Below are positions 33,035-40,231 of a stretch of DNA of 45,939 bases, piece by piece. This stretch comes from Azospirillum sp. B21. Its GTDB lineage: Bacteria; Pseudomonadota; Alphaproteobacteria; Azospirillales; Azospirillaceae. The stretch covers positions 21,047-66,985 of the forward strand of contig NZ_VTTO01000017.1 of NCBI RefSeq assembly GCF_008364825.1, given 5' to 3'. Each line of letters begins with the position of its first letter. The stretch's first letter is position 1. The notes below the pieces were generated by a model, which was not told the DNA's origin, did not search any database, and saw only the letters and a program-made list of their open reading frames with translations. The position numbers and the translations under genes were made by a program.

Positions 33035-35832
33035 GCCACGTCCTCCTCAACGACGATATCCTTTGATTTTCCAATCCGTACCAAGAGCAAATTCCTGATC
33101 CGGGGAAGCTGCTCCGTGATTTGCTGCAGACCGGATCGCCGCAAGAGCCGTTCCTTGCCATTCAGCCGGACGCCTCCTGGAATCCGTTGGTCCCCAAGCT
33201 GGATCATCCCTACGATCCGGTCGACGGCCGCCGCGGTGCTCTCCTTCGCCAACACGGCAGCCACGTCTGGCCACGGCATCAGGTCCGGGTCGATTTCGTC
33301 CTCTGCCGGAGACGGCTTTGCGACAGGTTGAGCGGCTTTCTCAATCACTGGCTGGGAATCATCTTCCGACGTGGAAGGTGTTTGGACCACCGGAAGCGCT
33401 TCATCAGGTTCAGTTGCAGTTTGAGCACTGCGATCTGGTGCTGGCGCAGGCGAGCCGCTCAGCTGGGCCTCTGCGGTTGAAGCGGGCTCCAGCGCATGTT
33501 CGGTGTCGCGGCCGGTTTGCGGCCCTGCCGCTACAGCGATCGGTGCGGAAAGCCGCAGCATGATCAACTGACTAACGCTGTCACTGATCGGGTAACCAGA
33601 CTCGTTTCCGACTGTTCGAACCGTCCTGGACGAGACCACAGCGCTGTCAACGAGCACTTTGAGCACATCAATAGCCTTCGGCGCGGGTAGGTCCGCGCTC
33701 GCGATCACGTCCCCGTAAGAGCGCAAGGCTCCCAGGACGACAAAGAGGGTGTTGTCGGCAGAGACGAACAGATCCTCAATTGTGCAGACGCCGGCGGCAA
33801 TGTCCGCAAGCATTGTCTCGATGACCTTCCCACCCGCACCCCATTGTTCGAAGGCGGAGGGCTCGCGAGATTCACCTGCCTTTGTGGGTTCGGCGTTCTC
33901 GCCGCTGTCTTCCGGAGCAGTCGCGCCAGGTGGGGGCGATCCTGTCCTGTCCGCCGCCGGCGCCGCCGACGCGACCAGTTCCTTCGGCGGCTCGATCACA
34001 TCGAAGAAGACCTCTCCGTACTCCGTTGTCCAAGGCGTTGCCACCTCCGCCTTCGCACCCTCCCCCTCCCTCACTTCGCTGAGAGGCGGGACGTTGGGCA
34101 CGGCACCGGCGGCTTGCTGAGGCACGCTCGTAGCGGCTTGCACTGAAGCCGGCACTGACGACGTAGACCCTGCCGGGGCAGGAAACTTGACGATGTTGCT
34201 CGCTGGCGCAGTTGTCGTCGCCATCGGCTCCCGGCCAGGAACCGGCTGAGCGGAATGCACCTGTGAAACTGCTTCGGTGGGGCCCACGGTTGATGGAGCG
34301 ATTTCACGAACGGACTGCATGAACGCGTCGAGATCACGCTGAGCCTCTTCCAGCAACGCTGGTGACGCCGCGGGTGGATGCTCGCCGGTCACGTCGAAGA
34401 GCTGGCCATTGTCGTAGAAGCAGCCACAGGACACACATGACCAGGCGGCGTGCGAGAAGCGCACCAAGCGGAGGGCATTGTGGCACCCCCTGCAGAGCAG
34501 CGCTGACCCGTCAACACGCCGCGGCACATAGATATCAGTGTCTGGGGTCGATTCAGGATGCCCGCCGTTCACCGTGACTGAGGCGGGGTCGTGACTTTCG
34601 AGTTCGTCATTGACCAACGCACCTACCGGAGTCGGCAATGGCATTTCGCCCAGCAGATAGCGGGGATCAGCAATCTGCACCGCGGACATCGGCTGCATAC
34701 GGCCGAGAGACGCCGTGACTGGGTCGGGTGCGACAGCATGGAGCCAGGTTGTCGGCCGCCCATCGGTGAAGCTGCGGGGCACGATGACCCTCGCATCCGC
34801 GAGCACTGCGAGGATCGCTTCCGCATTCCGGTCGACGCCCACGATCCGCCGGATGCGCAGCTGTTCGATCACCTGTTCCGCGGCCTTGTTCCAGATCAGG
34901 TAGAGGCGCTGTCCGGTCGCGTGGCGGACGAGAAAAAGCCGCGATCCGGGCGCATTGAAGGTCCAGGAGCCATCGGCGACGAGGCCGCGCATTATCGTCA
35001 GAGTGCTCGACAAGGCCGGCACCGCCACACTGGCCACCTTGAGCCGATTCATGGCGTTCTCGCGCAGATCGAGGTCAGTCGACTGGGAATCGCCCTTCGA
35101 CACGAGGCGCTGGATTACCGTGTCCTGTCGCGATCCGGTGATGGCTCCAAGCATCACTCGGTAGATGTCCTGGTTCGGAGCCTCGAGCAGCCACTCCCTG
35201 AGTTCGACGGGCAGCAGGCGGTGCATCACCTCGAACGCCCGCAGTTCATGATTTGCGTGGCGGGCGCGACGAAACGTCACGCAGTAACCCGGCAAGTGAT
35301 GCTCCTGCAGCCATTCCCACAGGCCCTGCCGCAGGGGGTTCCAGCGCAGTTCACCATCGGGCGCCGTCACATGCACATCGGAAAGCGGCTTGGCGCAATC
35401 GTGCAACAGCGCCGCCACGAAGGTTGCCAGACGCCAGCGCTTCTCGTTTTCCCGTCGTGACGACGGTGCGCCGCCGCTCTCGAACAGAACGGTAGCGCTT
35501 GCCCGCATCGTATACATGGCTGTCTGCAGGCTGTGCTCCAACAGACCGCCGGGTGTGCAGTGGTGATGGGCCTCAGAGGCTGGAAGCAGGTGGTAGTATC
35601 CGGCAACCGTCTGCAACAGCGGCTTCGCCAGACGCTCCCAGTCGACAAACTCAAGGTCGACCATCCGCTCTGCATCGAGCAGCATCGCATGGTGCTTTAG
35701 AAGCAGGTTCTCCGGCGGGACCGGCGGCAACACGTTCGGCTCCAGCTCGATCGCTGCGTATTGCAGCGGCTGGTCCGGATTGCGTTGCCGGCGCGTGCGC
35801 CAGCGCTCGACGATGTTGCGAATGAACAGCAT
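33031..35832 (-). CDS. traI: TraI, MOBH relaxase
   Basis: A 933-residue relaxase that nicks oriT and remains on the transferred strand. The N-terminal TraI_2 domain has HHHCTPGGLLEHS (89-101), LLHDCAKPLSD with the HD pair at 144-145, and EHHLPGYCVTFRRARHANHE (178-195), the metal-binding HD-type core of MOBH. Cys447-x2-Cys450 and Cys466-x2-Cys469 form a likely zinc ribbon near the end of that domain. A long acidic, Pro/Ala-rich linker (about 500-700) leads to the C-terminal TraI_2_C domain, ending in RIPGGVRLNGKERLLRRSGL. First gene of the traI-traD operon. The ribosome site is weak (no strong purine run near the ATG at 35832). Confidence 0.94.
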   Translation of the reverse strand: MLFIRNIVERWRTRRQRNPDQPLQYAAIELEPNVLPPVPPENLLLKHHAMLLDAERMVDLEFVDWERLAKPLLQTVAGYYHLLPASEAHHHCTPGGLLEHSLQTAMYTMRASATVLFESGGAPSSRRENEKRWRLATFVAALLHDCAKPLSDVHVTAPDGELRWNPLRQGLWEWLQEHHLPGYCVTFRRARHANHELRAFEVMHRLLPVELREWLLEAPNQDIYRVMLGAITGSRQDTVIQRLVSKGDSQSTDLDLRENAMNRLKVASVAVPALSSTLTIMRGLVADGSWTFNAPGSRLFLVRHATGQRLYLIWNKAAEQVIEQLRIRRIVGVDRNAEAILAVLADARVIVPRSFTDGRPTTWLHAVAPDPVTASLGRMQPMSAVQIADPRYLLGEMPLPTPVGALVNDELESHDPASVTVNGGHPESTPDTDIYVPRRVDGSALLCRGCHNALRLVRFSHAAWSCVSCGCFYDNGQLFDVTGEHPPAASPALLEEAQRDLDAFMQSVREIAPSTVGPTEAVSQVHSAQPVPGREPMATTTAPASNIVKFPAPAGSTSSVPASVQAATSVPQQAAGAVPNVPPLSEVREGEGAKAEVATPWTTEYGEVFFDVIEPPKELVASAAPAADRTGSPPPGATAPEDSGENAEPTKAGESREPSAFEQWGAGGKVIETMLADIAAGVCTIEDLFVSADNTLFVVLGALRSYGDVIASADLPAPKAIDVLKVLVDSAVVSSRTVRTVGNESGYPISDSVSQLIMLRLSAPIAVAAGPQTGRDTEHALEPASTAEAQLSGSPAPAPDRSAQTATEPDEALPVVQTPSTSEDDSQPVIEKAAQPVAKPSPAEDEIDPDLMPWPDVAAVLAKESTAAAVDRIVGMIQLGDQRIPGGVRLNGKERLLRRSGLQQITEQLPRIRNLLLVRIGKSKDIVVEEDVA

Positions 35833-35962
35833 GGCCCGGTGATATCAGACGCCTCCGAGCTCGCGCCGTAGAGCAAAACGCAAAAATTTTTTGCATCTAC
35901 TTCGGGCGCGCGAAGTCGCGCCGGCTCCTACAGTGCTTCCATGACAGGCATGGAGGAACATC
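35833..35962. promoter_or_regulatory. divergent traI control region, candidate oriT or operator
   Basis: A gap between traI (minus) and the plus-strand accessory operon. It holds CGCAAAAATTT (35879-35889) inside a near-palindrome GCAAAAATTTTTTGC (35880-35894), then ACTTCG-GGCGCG-CGAAGT-CGCGCC at 35899-35922. In the latter the first and third hexamers are complementary and so are the second and fourth, giving two mutually exclusive 6-bp hairpins. Such structure next to a relaxase gene suits oriT, a regulator site or a transcript switch; I cannot choose. Confidence 0.55.
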
Positions 35963-35995
35963 ATGTTCATCGCTGCATCCGAGGGTGAGCCATGA
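35963..35995 (+). CDS. 10-codon leader peptide
   Basis: MFIAASEGEP, starting at ATG 35963 with a strong GGAGGA seven bases upstream, ends in TGA that overlaps the ATG of the next gene (ATGA at 35992). This is a typical translational-coupling layout. An alternative tiny frame begins at 35941. A real leader is likely but not proven. Confidence 0.4.
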   Translation: MFIAASEGEP

Positions 35996-36222
35996 GCCAT
36001 GGTCTTGCAATCGACCGCATAACCGATCCCGCCGAATTGGCATCCGCCGCCCTCGCCGTACCGCCGGCGGGTCCTGGGTTTGGTCATGCCGACATCGGGC
36101 GCGCCGCCGTGCTGCTCGTAGAGAGCACCACCGCCACTTGGCCTGGTCCCGACTTCACTCGTTGGACGTTGGAGGACGCCACCGGCACGACGATCAACAC
36201 CATCACCCTCCCCGGCTATTAA
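35992..36222 (+). CDS. small unknown protein
   Basis: 76 residues, MSHGLAIDRITDPAELASAAL, Gly/Ala-rich, with a C-terminal TRWTLEDATGTTINTITLPGY. GAGGG precedes the ATG at 35992. No family recognised. First gene of the plus-strand accessory operon. Confidence 0.55.
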   Translation: MSHGLAIDRITDPAELASAALAVPPAGPGFGHADIGRAAVLLVESTTATWPGPDFTRWTLEDATGTTINTITLPGY

Positions 36223-36241
36223 CTCCCGAAAATAGGAAGGC

Positions 36242-36514
36242 ATGTGCATGTCCGCTCCCGTTCCAAATGACACTGTTTCCTTCCCCGTGCCGGACTTCGT
36301 CGGCCATTCGAAGGGGCTGAATGGCGGCGTTCAGGTTGGGAACCTCGAGTTGATCGAGTTCTCCCCGCTGATGCGGCACCTCGATCCCCAGGGGGAACTT
36401 CGTCAACGCATCGTCGACGCGCTGAATGCCACACCCGGCCTCAGTGTCCGTTTTCTCCACGCGGCGTTCAGCCGAGCGCCCGCGACAGCTGCGAACCAGT
36501 CGCCTCCAGCGTGA
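36242..36514 (+). CDS. small unknown protein
   Basis: 90 residues (alternative ATG at 36248; GGAAGG lies upstream of both). The N-terminal half is beta-like (VSFPVPDFVGHSKGLNGGVQ), the C-terminal half has QGELRQRIVDALNATPGLSV. Follows the previous gene after 19 bases. No family recognised. Confidence 0.55.
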   Translation: MCMSAPVPNDTVSFPVPDFVGHSKGLNGGVQVGNLELIEFSPLMRHLDPQGELRQRIVDALNATPGLSVRFLHAAFSRAPATAANQSPPA

Positions 36515-36522
36515 TCCTCGCA

Positions 36523-36651
36523 ATGATCCGCGCCCGCTTGGCATCGCTGTGTCTGCTCACCGCACTCGTGCTGTCAAGCTGCCAAGCCAGCACAGGGGCC
36601 GGAGAGTGTCCGATTCCGGAGCCCCACTTCTCCCGGGTTCAGACCCGGTGA
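36523..36651 (+). CDS. 42-residue small lipoprotein
   Basis: MIRARLASLCLLTALVLSSC with a good lipobox (LSSC, Cys20), then a 22-residue mature part with one more Cys (GECPIPEPHFSRVQTR). The ribosome site is weak, but the frame is fully open and sits tightly between two genes. Possibly a surface exclusion, lysis or entericidin-like peptide; the name is a guess. Confidence 0.45.
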   Translation: MIRARLASLCLLTALVLSSCQASTGAGECPIPEPHFSRVQTR

Positions 36652-36667
36652 CCATCAGGAGTCATTC

Positions 36668-37177
36668 GTGCGATCCATCGTTCTCATCGCCGCGGCCGCC
36701 GCGGCACTCGCCGGCTGCATGCCGGACGATCCCCCCGGACCGCTTGGTCAACCGGGCGTGCAGCGTCTGAACTCGGCGAGCGACTGGCAGGCCGCCGCGC
36801 GAGTGACGGCGCAGGAGATTCGCACCACTTTCGGTGACCGGATGCGCAGCATATCGGTTCGTTCTCCCGAGACTGGTCCGGCTTTCGACGTCGGGTATGC
36901 CGACCTCTTGGTGACCGAGCTGGTGCGGGCGGGGTATGCCGCGCGTATCATGGCCCCTCAAGAGCGCGCCGGCGTCGCCGATTACGAGATCACCTTCCAC
37001 AGCGAGACGGTTCGACATCCGACACGCTCGAGCCGACGGGAGGTGCTCGTCACGACCGTCGTGAGCCAGCGCGGGTATGACGTATCGCGCCGATCGGACG
37101 TCTTCGTGATCGCCGATGCAGACACCCCCACCTATCACGCACCGCGAGGCCGCTATGTACCAGTTCAGACGCGCTAA
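36668..37177 (+). CDS. unknown lipoprotein
   Basis: 169 residues with signal MRSIVLIAAAAAALAGC (Cys17) and a periplasmic alpha/beta domain: RLNSASDWQAAARVTAQEI, RMRSISVRSPETGPAF, LLVTELVRAGYAARIM and VADYEITFHSETVRH. The pattern of a small OM-anchored domain that could pair with the FlgO-like protein encoded next. Its end overlaps the next start by 23 bases. Confidence 0.7.
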   Translation: MRSIVLIAAAAAALAGCMPDDPPGPLGQPGVQRLNSASDWQAAARVTAQEIRTTFGDRMRSISVRSPETGPAFDVGYADLLVTELVRAGYAARIMAPQERAGVADYEITFHSETVRHPTRSSRREVLVTTVVSQRGYDVSRRSDVFVIADADTPTYHAPRGRYVPVQTR

Positions 37178-38009
37178 GGCATTTCTCGCGGCCGTCATCG
37201 TCAGCCATGTGCTGGCCGGTTGCGCATCGGTCCTCCACACCAACAGCATCACCGACGCGTCGACCGGAACCGCCGACCGGCTTGCCGACCAGATGCAGGG
37301 CTCGCTTGGGCGGCCGGGCGGCCGGGTGGTGGTGACCAGTCTGGTGCCGGTGACCAACCTGACTGTCTCAACCCCGTTCGGACAGGCCACTGCGGAGCAG
37401 ATCAGTGCAAGGTTGGCGCAGCGAGGATACGATGTGGTCGAGATCCGTCTGATGAACGCCATTGGTGTCAACGAGCGAGGCGAGTTCGCCTTGTCGCGGG
37501 ATGCAGCCGCCATCGCCAAGGGCCACAACGCCGCGGCCATCGTGACGGGCACCTACGCCATCGGCGCCGATACCGTCTATGTCACCGTCCGATCGGTCGC
37601 GGTCGACAACTCGTCCGTTCTCGCGGCACAGACCTACACGCTGCCGCTCACCCCCGATATCAAGGCCATGATCGATGTCCGGGCAACGCCGCCCGCATGG
37701 CGAGCAGCTGTGAGCTATGGGCACGAGGGCGTGATCGGCGCCGCCGACCCGGGGCTGGGCTATGTCCATGTGCTGCAGGCACAGGCACCGCCCTCCCCGA
37801 CCGGCCCCATTCCCCTGGCTGGGAGGGTTTCCGGCCAGGGCGTTGCCGAGCAGATCGCGACGCTGCCACCCGAACAGCGCAAAATGGTCCAGGACGCTTG
37901 TGCGGCCCGCAGGAGCGGGGTTGCCGGGCCACTCGGGTCTCCGACGGCTGTGATCGTCGAACCGCTGACGCAGATCGACCTGTCGACGGCTTGCTCCTAC
38001 ATCCGCTGA
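37155..38009 (+). CDS. FlgO-family outer-membrane lipoprotein
   Basis: 284 residues from the ATG at 37155. Lipoprotein signal ending SHVLAGC (Cys22), then the FlgO domain: GGRVVVTSLVPVTNLTVSTPFG, AEQISARLAQRGYDVVEIRL, GEFALSRDAAAIAKGHNAAAI and IVTGTYAIGADTVYVTVRSVAV (quoted in part). FlgO was described as a flagellum-associated surface lipoprotein in Vibrio; here it is on a plasmid-like region next to other lipoproteins and no flagellar gene is near, so the role is likely envelope- or conjugation-linked. A C-terminal Pro-rich stretch follows. Ends 9 bases before a terminator-like hairpin. Confidence 0.85.
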   Translation: MYQFRRAKAFLAAVIVSHVLAGCASVLHTNSITDASTGTADRLADQMQGSLGRPGGRVVVTSLVPVTNLTVSTPFGQATAEQISARLAQRGYDVVEIRLMNAIGVNERGEFALSRDAAAIAKGHNAAAIVTGTYAIGADTVYVTVRSVAVDNSSVLAAQTYTLPLTPDIKAMIDVRATPPAWRAAVSYGHEGVIGAADPGLGYVHVLQAQAPPSPTGPIPLAGRVSGQGVAEQIATLPPEQRKMVQDACAARRSGVAGPLGSPTAVIVEPLTQIDLSTACSYIR

Positions 38010-38018
38010 TCGAGCTAC

Positions 38019-38051
38019 GGGCGCGGCTGTCCAGAACGGATCGCCGCGCCC
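38019..38051 (+). terminator. GC hairpin after FlgO-like gene
   Basis: GGGCGCGGC (38019-38027) pairs perfectly with GCCGCGCCC (38043-38051) around a 15-nt loop, 9 bases after the stop at 38009. Only a weak T-run follows (TTGCGCTT), and the next promoter starts immediately. Confidence 0.5.
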
Positions 38052-38080
38052 TTGCGCTTGTACGGATATCCCCGTACAGT
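38052..38080 (+). promoter_or_regulatory. promoter with operator TGTACGG-N6-CCGTACA (upstream copy)
   Basis: TTGCGC (38052-38057), 17 bp, TACAGT (38075-38080). The spacer and -10 hold the inverted repeat TGTACGG atatcc CCGTACA (38059-38078). It precedes the HTH gene at 38087, and the same arms recur at 38344-38363 after it. Confidence 0.7.
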
Positions 38081-38086
38081 CTGCTC

Positions 38087-38341
38087 ATGACAACGAGATT
38101 CGATTTCCGCACTTGGCTAACGGTCACCGGATTGAGCCAAGCAGAGGCCGCTGAGCTGCTTGGGGTGAGCGAGGACTATGTATCCATGCTCGCTACTGAT
38201 CCCAGTTCATCCCGGCACCGTCCAATGTCGAAGTCCATTCGCCGGAAGTGTCAACAGGTGGCTCGCGAGCGCATACGCCGATACGCCTCGATGATTGTGG
38301 AACTCAGCGAGATTGCTGCCGAGAGTGATGAGAGCTGTTGA
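38087..38341 (+). CDS. small HTH regulator, likely autorepressor
   Basis: 84 residues: MTTRFDFRTWLTVTGLSQAEAAELLGVSEDYVSMLA, HTH at about 15-40, then a basic helical tail (SIRRKCQQVARERIRRYASM). A Cro/C1-like DNA-binding fold. The gene is bracketed by two copies of the same operator, so it probably represses itself and the downstream operon. The leader is very short; no clear Shine-Dalgarno sequence is seen. Confidence 0.75.
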   Translation: MTTRFDFRTWLTVTGLSQAEAAELLGVSEDYVSMLATDPSSSRHRPMSKSIRRKCQQVARERIRRYASMIVELSEIAAESDESC

Positions 38342-38365
38342 CTTGTACGGTTTCTCCCGTACAGT
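38338..38365 (+). promoter_or_regulatory. promoter with operator TGTACGG-N6-CCGTACA (downstream copy)
   Basis: TTGACT (38338-38343), 16 bp, TACAGT (38360-38365). The inverted repeat TGTACGG tttctc CCGTACA (38344-38363) lies in the spacer and -10. It would drive the 38491 gene and probably the rest of the plus-strand operon; both copies share the arms exactly. Confidence 0.7.
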
Positions 38366-38490
38366 GGAAACGCATTCTCGCGCTGGCACATGTCAGCGCC
38401 CGCGCTCCACGCTCGCCGACACCGCCCCATTGTTGTGGGCCTCGATGTTCGGGCTGCGTTGCCAGCGCGATCCACACGAGGACACATGAA

Positions 38491-38937
38491 ATGCCCGCAG
38501 CTTATCCACGCCCGCCAACTGGTTTCGAAACCAGTACCATTGCGGCGCTTGATGAACGCCTGAAGCACCGCGGCCGGCAGACCACGCTCACGCTCCGCCA
38601 GCATATGGCGCGGCTGAATGGCACCTCCCGTCCGCTCACACGGGAGGAAGCCCTGAAGCTCGGCTATGGTCCCGCTGAGGTGGAGGATTACTTCGCCAAT
38701 CAGCACGGCAGCGCCGCAGCGGTACAGGGTCCCCAGGTTCTTCGCCACAACGGATCGACCCTGCTGCTGATCGATGCCGACACGACCCTCGTGTTGCCCT
38801 TCGACGCGGACACTGACGCGGTGACGGCGGCCCTCATCGGCTATCAGTTTGGCGTCGACCAAACATCACATGCTCTTGAACGCGCGATCGAGGTTGCGCT
38901 GGCCAACTGTCCGCCACCGCCGTCCGGCGACCTGTGA
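38491..38937 (+). CDS. unknown protein
   Basis: 148 residues from ATG 38491 (GAGGAC upstream). MPAAYPRPPTGFETSTIAAL, a basic stretch (RLKHRGRQTTLTLRQHMARL), then EEALKLGYGPAEVEDYF and GSTLLLIDADTTLVLPFD. It resembles a small substrate- or DNA-binding protein, but no family is recognised. First gene after the second operator. Confidence 0.5.
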   Translation: MPAAYPRPPTGFETSTIAALDERLKHRGRQTTLTLRQHMARLNGTSRPLTREEALKLGYGPAEVEDYFANQHGSAAAVQGPQVLRHNGSTLLLIDADTTLVLPFDADTDAVTAALIGYQFGVDQTSHALERAIEVALANCPPPPSGDL

Positions 38938-38951
38938 ACGGAGCTGCTGCA

Positions 38952-39332
38952 ATGGAATCGTGCCCCGCTGAATGGCGGCCCGCGGACCCAGAGATCCAGC
39001 AGCGGCCAGCGCATGACCATCCGAACACCGTCAGCAGCGAGCAGCTTGCCGCCCTCGTGATCGTGTCGGACAGCTACGGCACCGACATCTGCCGGACGAC
39101 CGACCGTGCCGCCATCCAGTCGCGGGCAGTGTGGGCACTTCTCCGCTCCATGGCGGCATACGGCGTCGTTCGTCTGGACCAGACCTCGGTGCCTTATGTC
39201 CTGATCAATAACCAGGTGGCGCCGGCCTGTGGCTGGGCTGAATTGACCGACCACGGTCGCAGCGTGCTCGCGGGCGGCGATATGGATCCTAGCGCTGCAG
39301 CGCTAGGGGACCAAATCACAGCTCCGCTGTAG
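38952..39332 (+). CDS. unknown protein
   Basis: 126 residues from ATG 38952 with GGAG eight bases upstream; a GTG at 38934 overlapping the previous stop is an alternative start. The central part (AALVIVSDSYGTDICRTTDRAA, AVWALLRSMAAYGVVRLDQTS) looks like a winged-helix-like or small alpha/beta fold. The 20-bp palindrome at 39288-39307 lies in its 3' end. No family recognised. Confidence 0.5.
   Translation: MESCPAEWRPADPEIQQRPAHDHPNTVSSEQLAALVIVSDSYGTDICRTTDRAAIQSRAVWALLRSMAAYGVVRLDQTSVPYVLINNQVAPACGWAELTDHGRSVLAGGDMDPSAAALGDQITAPL
39288..39307. repeat. perfect 20-bp palindrome
   Basis: CCTAGCGCTGCAGCGCTAGG, self-complementary over its whole length, within the last codons of the 39332 gene. 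It could be a transcript hairpin or a protein-binding site; alone it proves little. Confidence 0.7.
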
Positions 39333-39402
39333 CGACATCGCCAACCATTATCCAACCAAGAGGCCGGCGATTGCCGTCCTCGCCACCAGAAGGCACCCTC
39401 CC

Positions 39403-39702
39403 ATGGAGATTCCGCTCTGGGCCTCTGCAGTCGCGGAGTTAGAGGCTCTTCGTCCGTCCTTCGTGCACACGATCTGGGAGATCGGCACCGGAACCCGCGG
39501 CAACCTCCGGCCGACCACCGAACTGGCCCGCCGCTACCTGGCCGCAGACGGTACCCTCACACCCGATGGCTCGGAGCTGTTCCGTGCTGTCGAAGCTGCT
39601 CGTGTGGCATACGAAGACAGCCTTCCGACCCTTGAGGCGATGCGATCCATGCAGGGCGGAGAGATGCCCGTTCTGCGCCCCTTCTATCCGCCTACGAGAT
39701 GA
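39403..39702 (+). CDS. small unknown protein
   Basis: 99 residues, MEIPLWASAVAELEALRPSF, then LARRYLAADGTLTPDGSELF and RVAYEDSLPTLEAM. Helical, no signal or membrane segment. AAGG lies nine bases before the ATG. No family recognised. Confidence 0.5.
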   Translation: MEIPLWASAVAELEALRPSFVHTIWEIGTGTRGNLRPTTELARRYLAADGTLTPDGSELFRAVEAARVAYEDSLPTLEAMRSMQGGEMPVLRPFYPPTR

Positions 39703-39718
39703 GCTGGAAACCATGACG

Positions 39719-40228
39719 ATGTCCCAACCAGCTCCGACAGTTCGCCGGCGCGGTCGCCCGCGCGCCGACGCTGTCCGCATCGATGCAGGCGTACTGCGAA
39801 CTGCTAACCCTGTGGACGCGCATGTCGGCTCACGCATACGCTTGCGCCGGACCCTCCTTGGTCTGTCGCAGGACACCCTTGCCCGGTCGCTTGGGATCCA
39901 CTGGGCGCAGCTCCGCAAATACGAGATTGGCAGCTCACGCGTTTCGGCCTCGCGCCTCTACCGACTTTCGCAAGCGCTCGATGTTTCCATTTCGTTTTTC
40001 TTCGATGGATTTCATACGGAGCCTGTAGCAGGAGCCCCCGATCCGGCGGAGTTGGTGACCCCCGACCAGTTGGTAGCCCTTCCGGACGCCGAGACGACGG
40101 CGATGCTGCGGGTCTATTACAGCATCCCCCAGAAGGCCGTGCGGCATCGAATATTCGAGCTGACCAAGGCTCTTGCCATCGGCTCCAGCGTGGCCGTTGC
40201 TGCCACCGACGCTCCGCAGCAGGATTGA
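39719..40228 (+). CDS. XRE-family transcriptional regulator
   Basis: 169 residues from ATG 39719 (an ATG at 39713 adds two residues). HTH region: VGSRIRLRRTLLGLSQDTLA, RSLGIHWAQLRKYEIGSSRV, then ALDVSISFFFDGF. C-terminal half (PDQLVALPDAETTAMLRVYY, RIFELTKAL) is of the kind seen in many alphaproteobacterial XRE regulators. It overlaps nothing; the methyltransferase follows after three bases, so it probably controls it. Confidence 0.85.
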   Translation: MSQPAPTVRRRGRPRADAVRIDAGVLRTANPVDAHVGSRIRLRRTLLGLSQDTLARSLGIHWAQLRKYEIGSSRVSASRLYRLSQALDVSISFFFDGFHTEPVAGAPDPAELVTPDQLVALPDAETTAMLRVYYSIPQKAVRHRIFELTKALAIGSSVAVAATDAPQQD

Positions 40229-40231
40229 GCT

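Noticed and set aside
34591..35460. 289-codon plus-strand frame opposite traI
   Set aside because: Composition of an antisense shadow; the relaxase motifs lie on the minus strand.
35833..35991. tRNA, rRNA or attachment site in the traI gap
   Set aside because: No cloverleaf, no rRNA identity and no long direct repeats flanking the window; no integrase seen.
37220..38086. Long frame overlapping the FlgO-like gene in another phase and running into the HTH gene
   Set aside because: The FlgO-like frame has a signal peptide and family motifs; only the last 84 codons of the long frame (from ATG 38087) code for the HTH protein.
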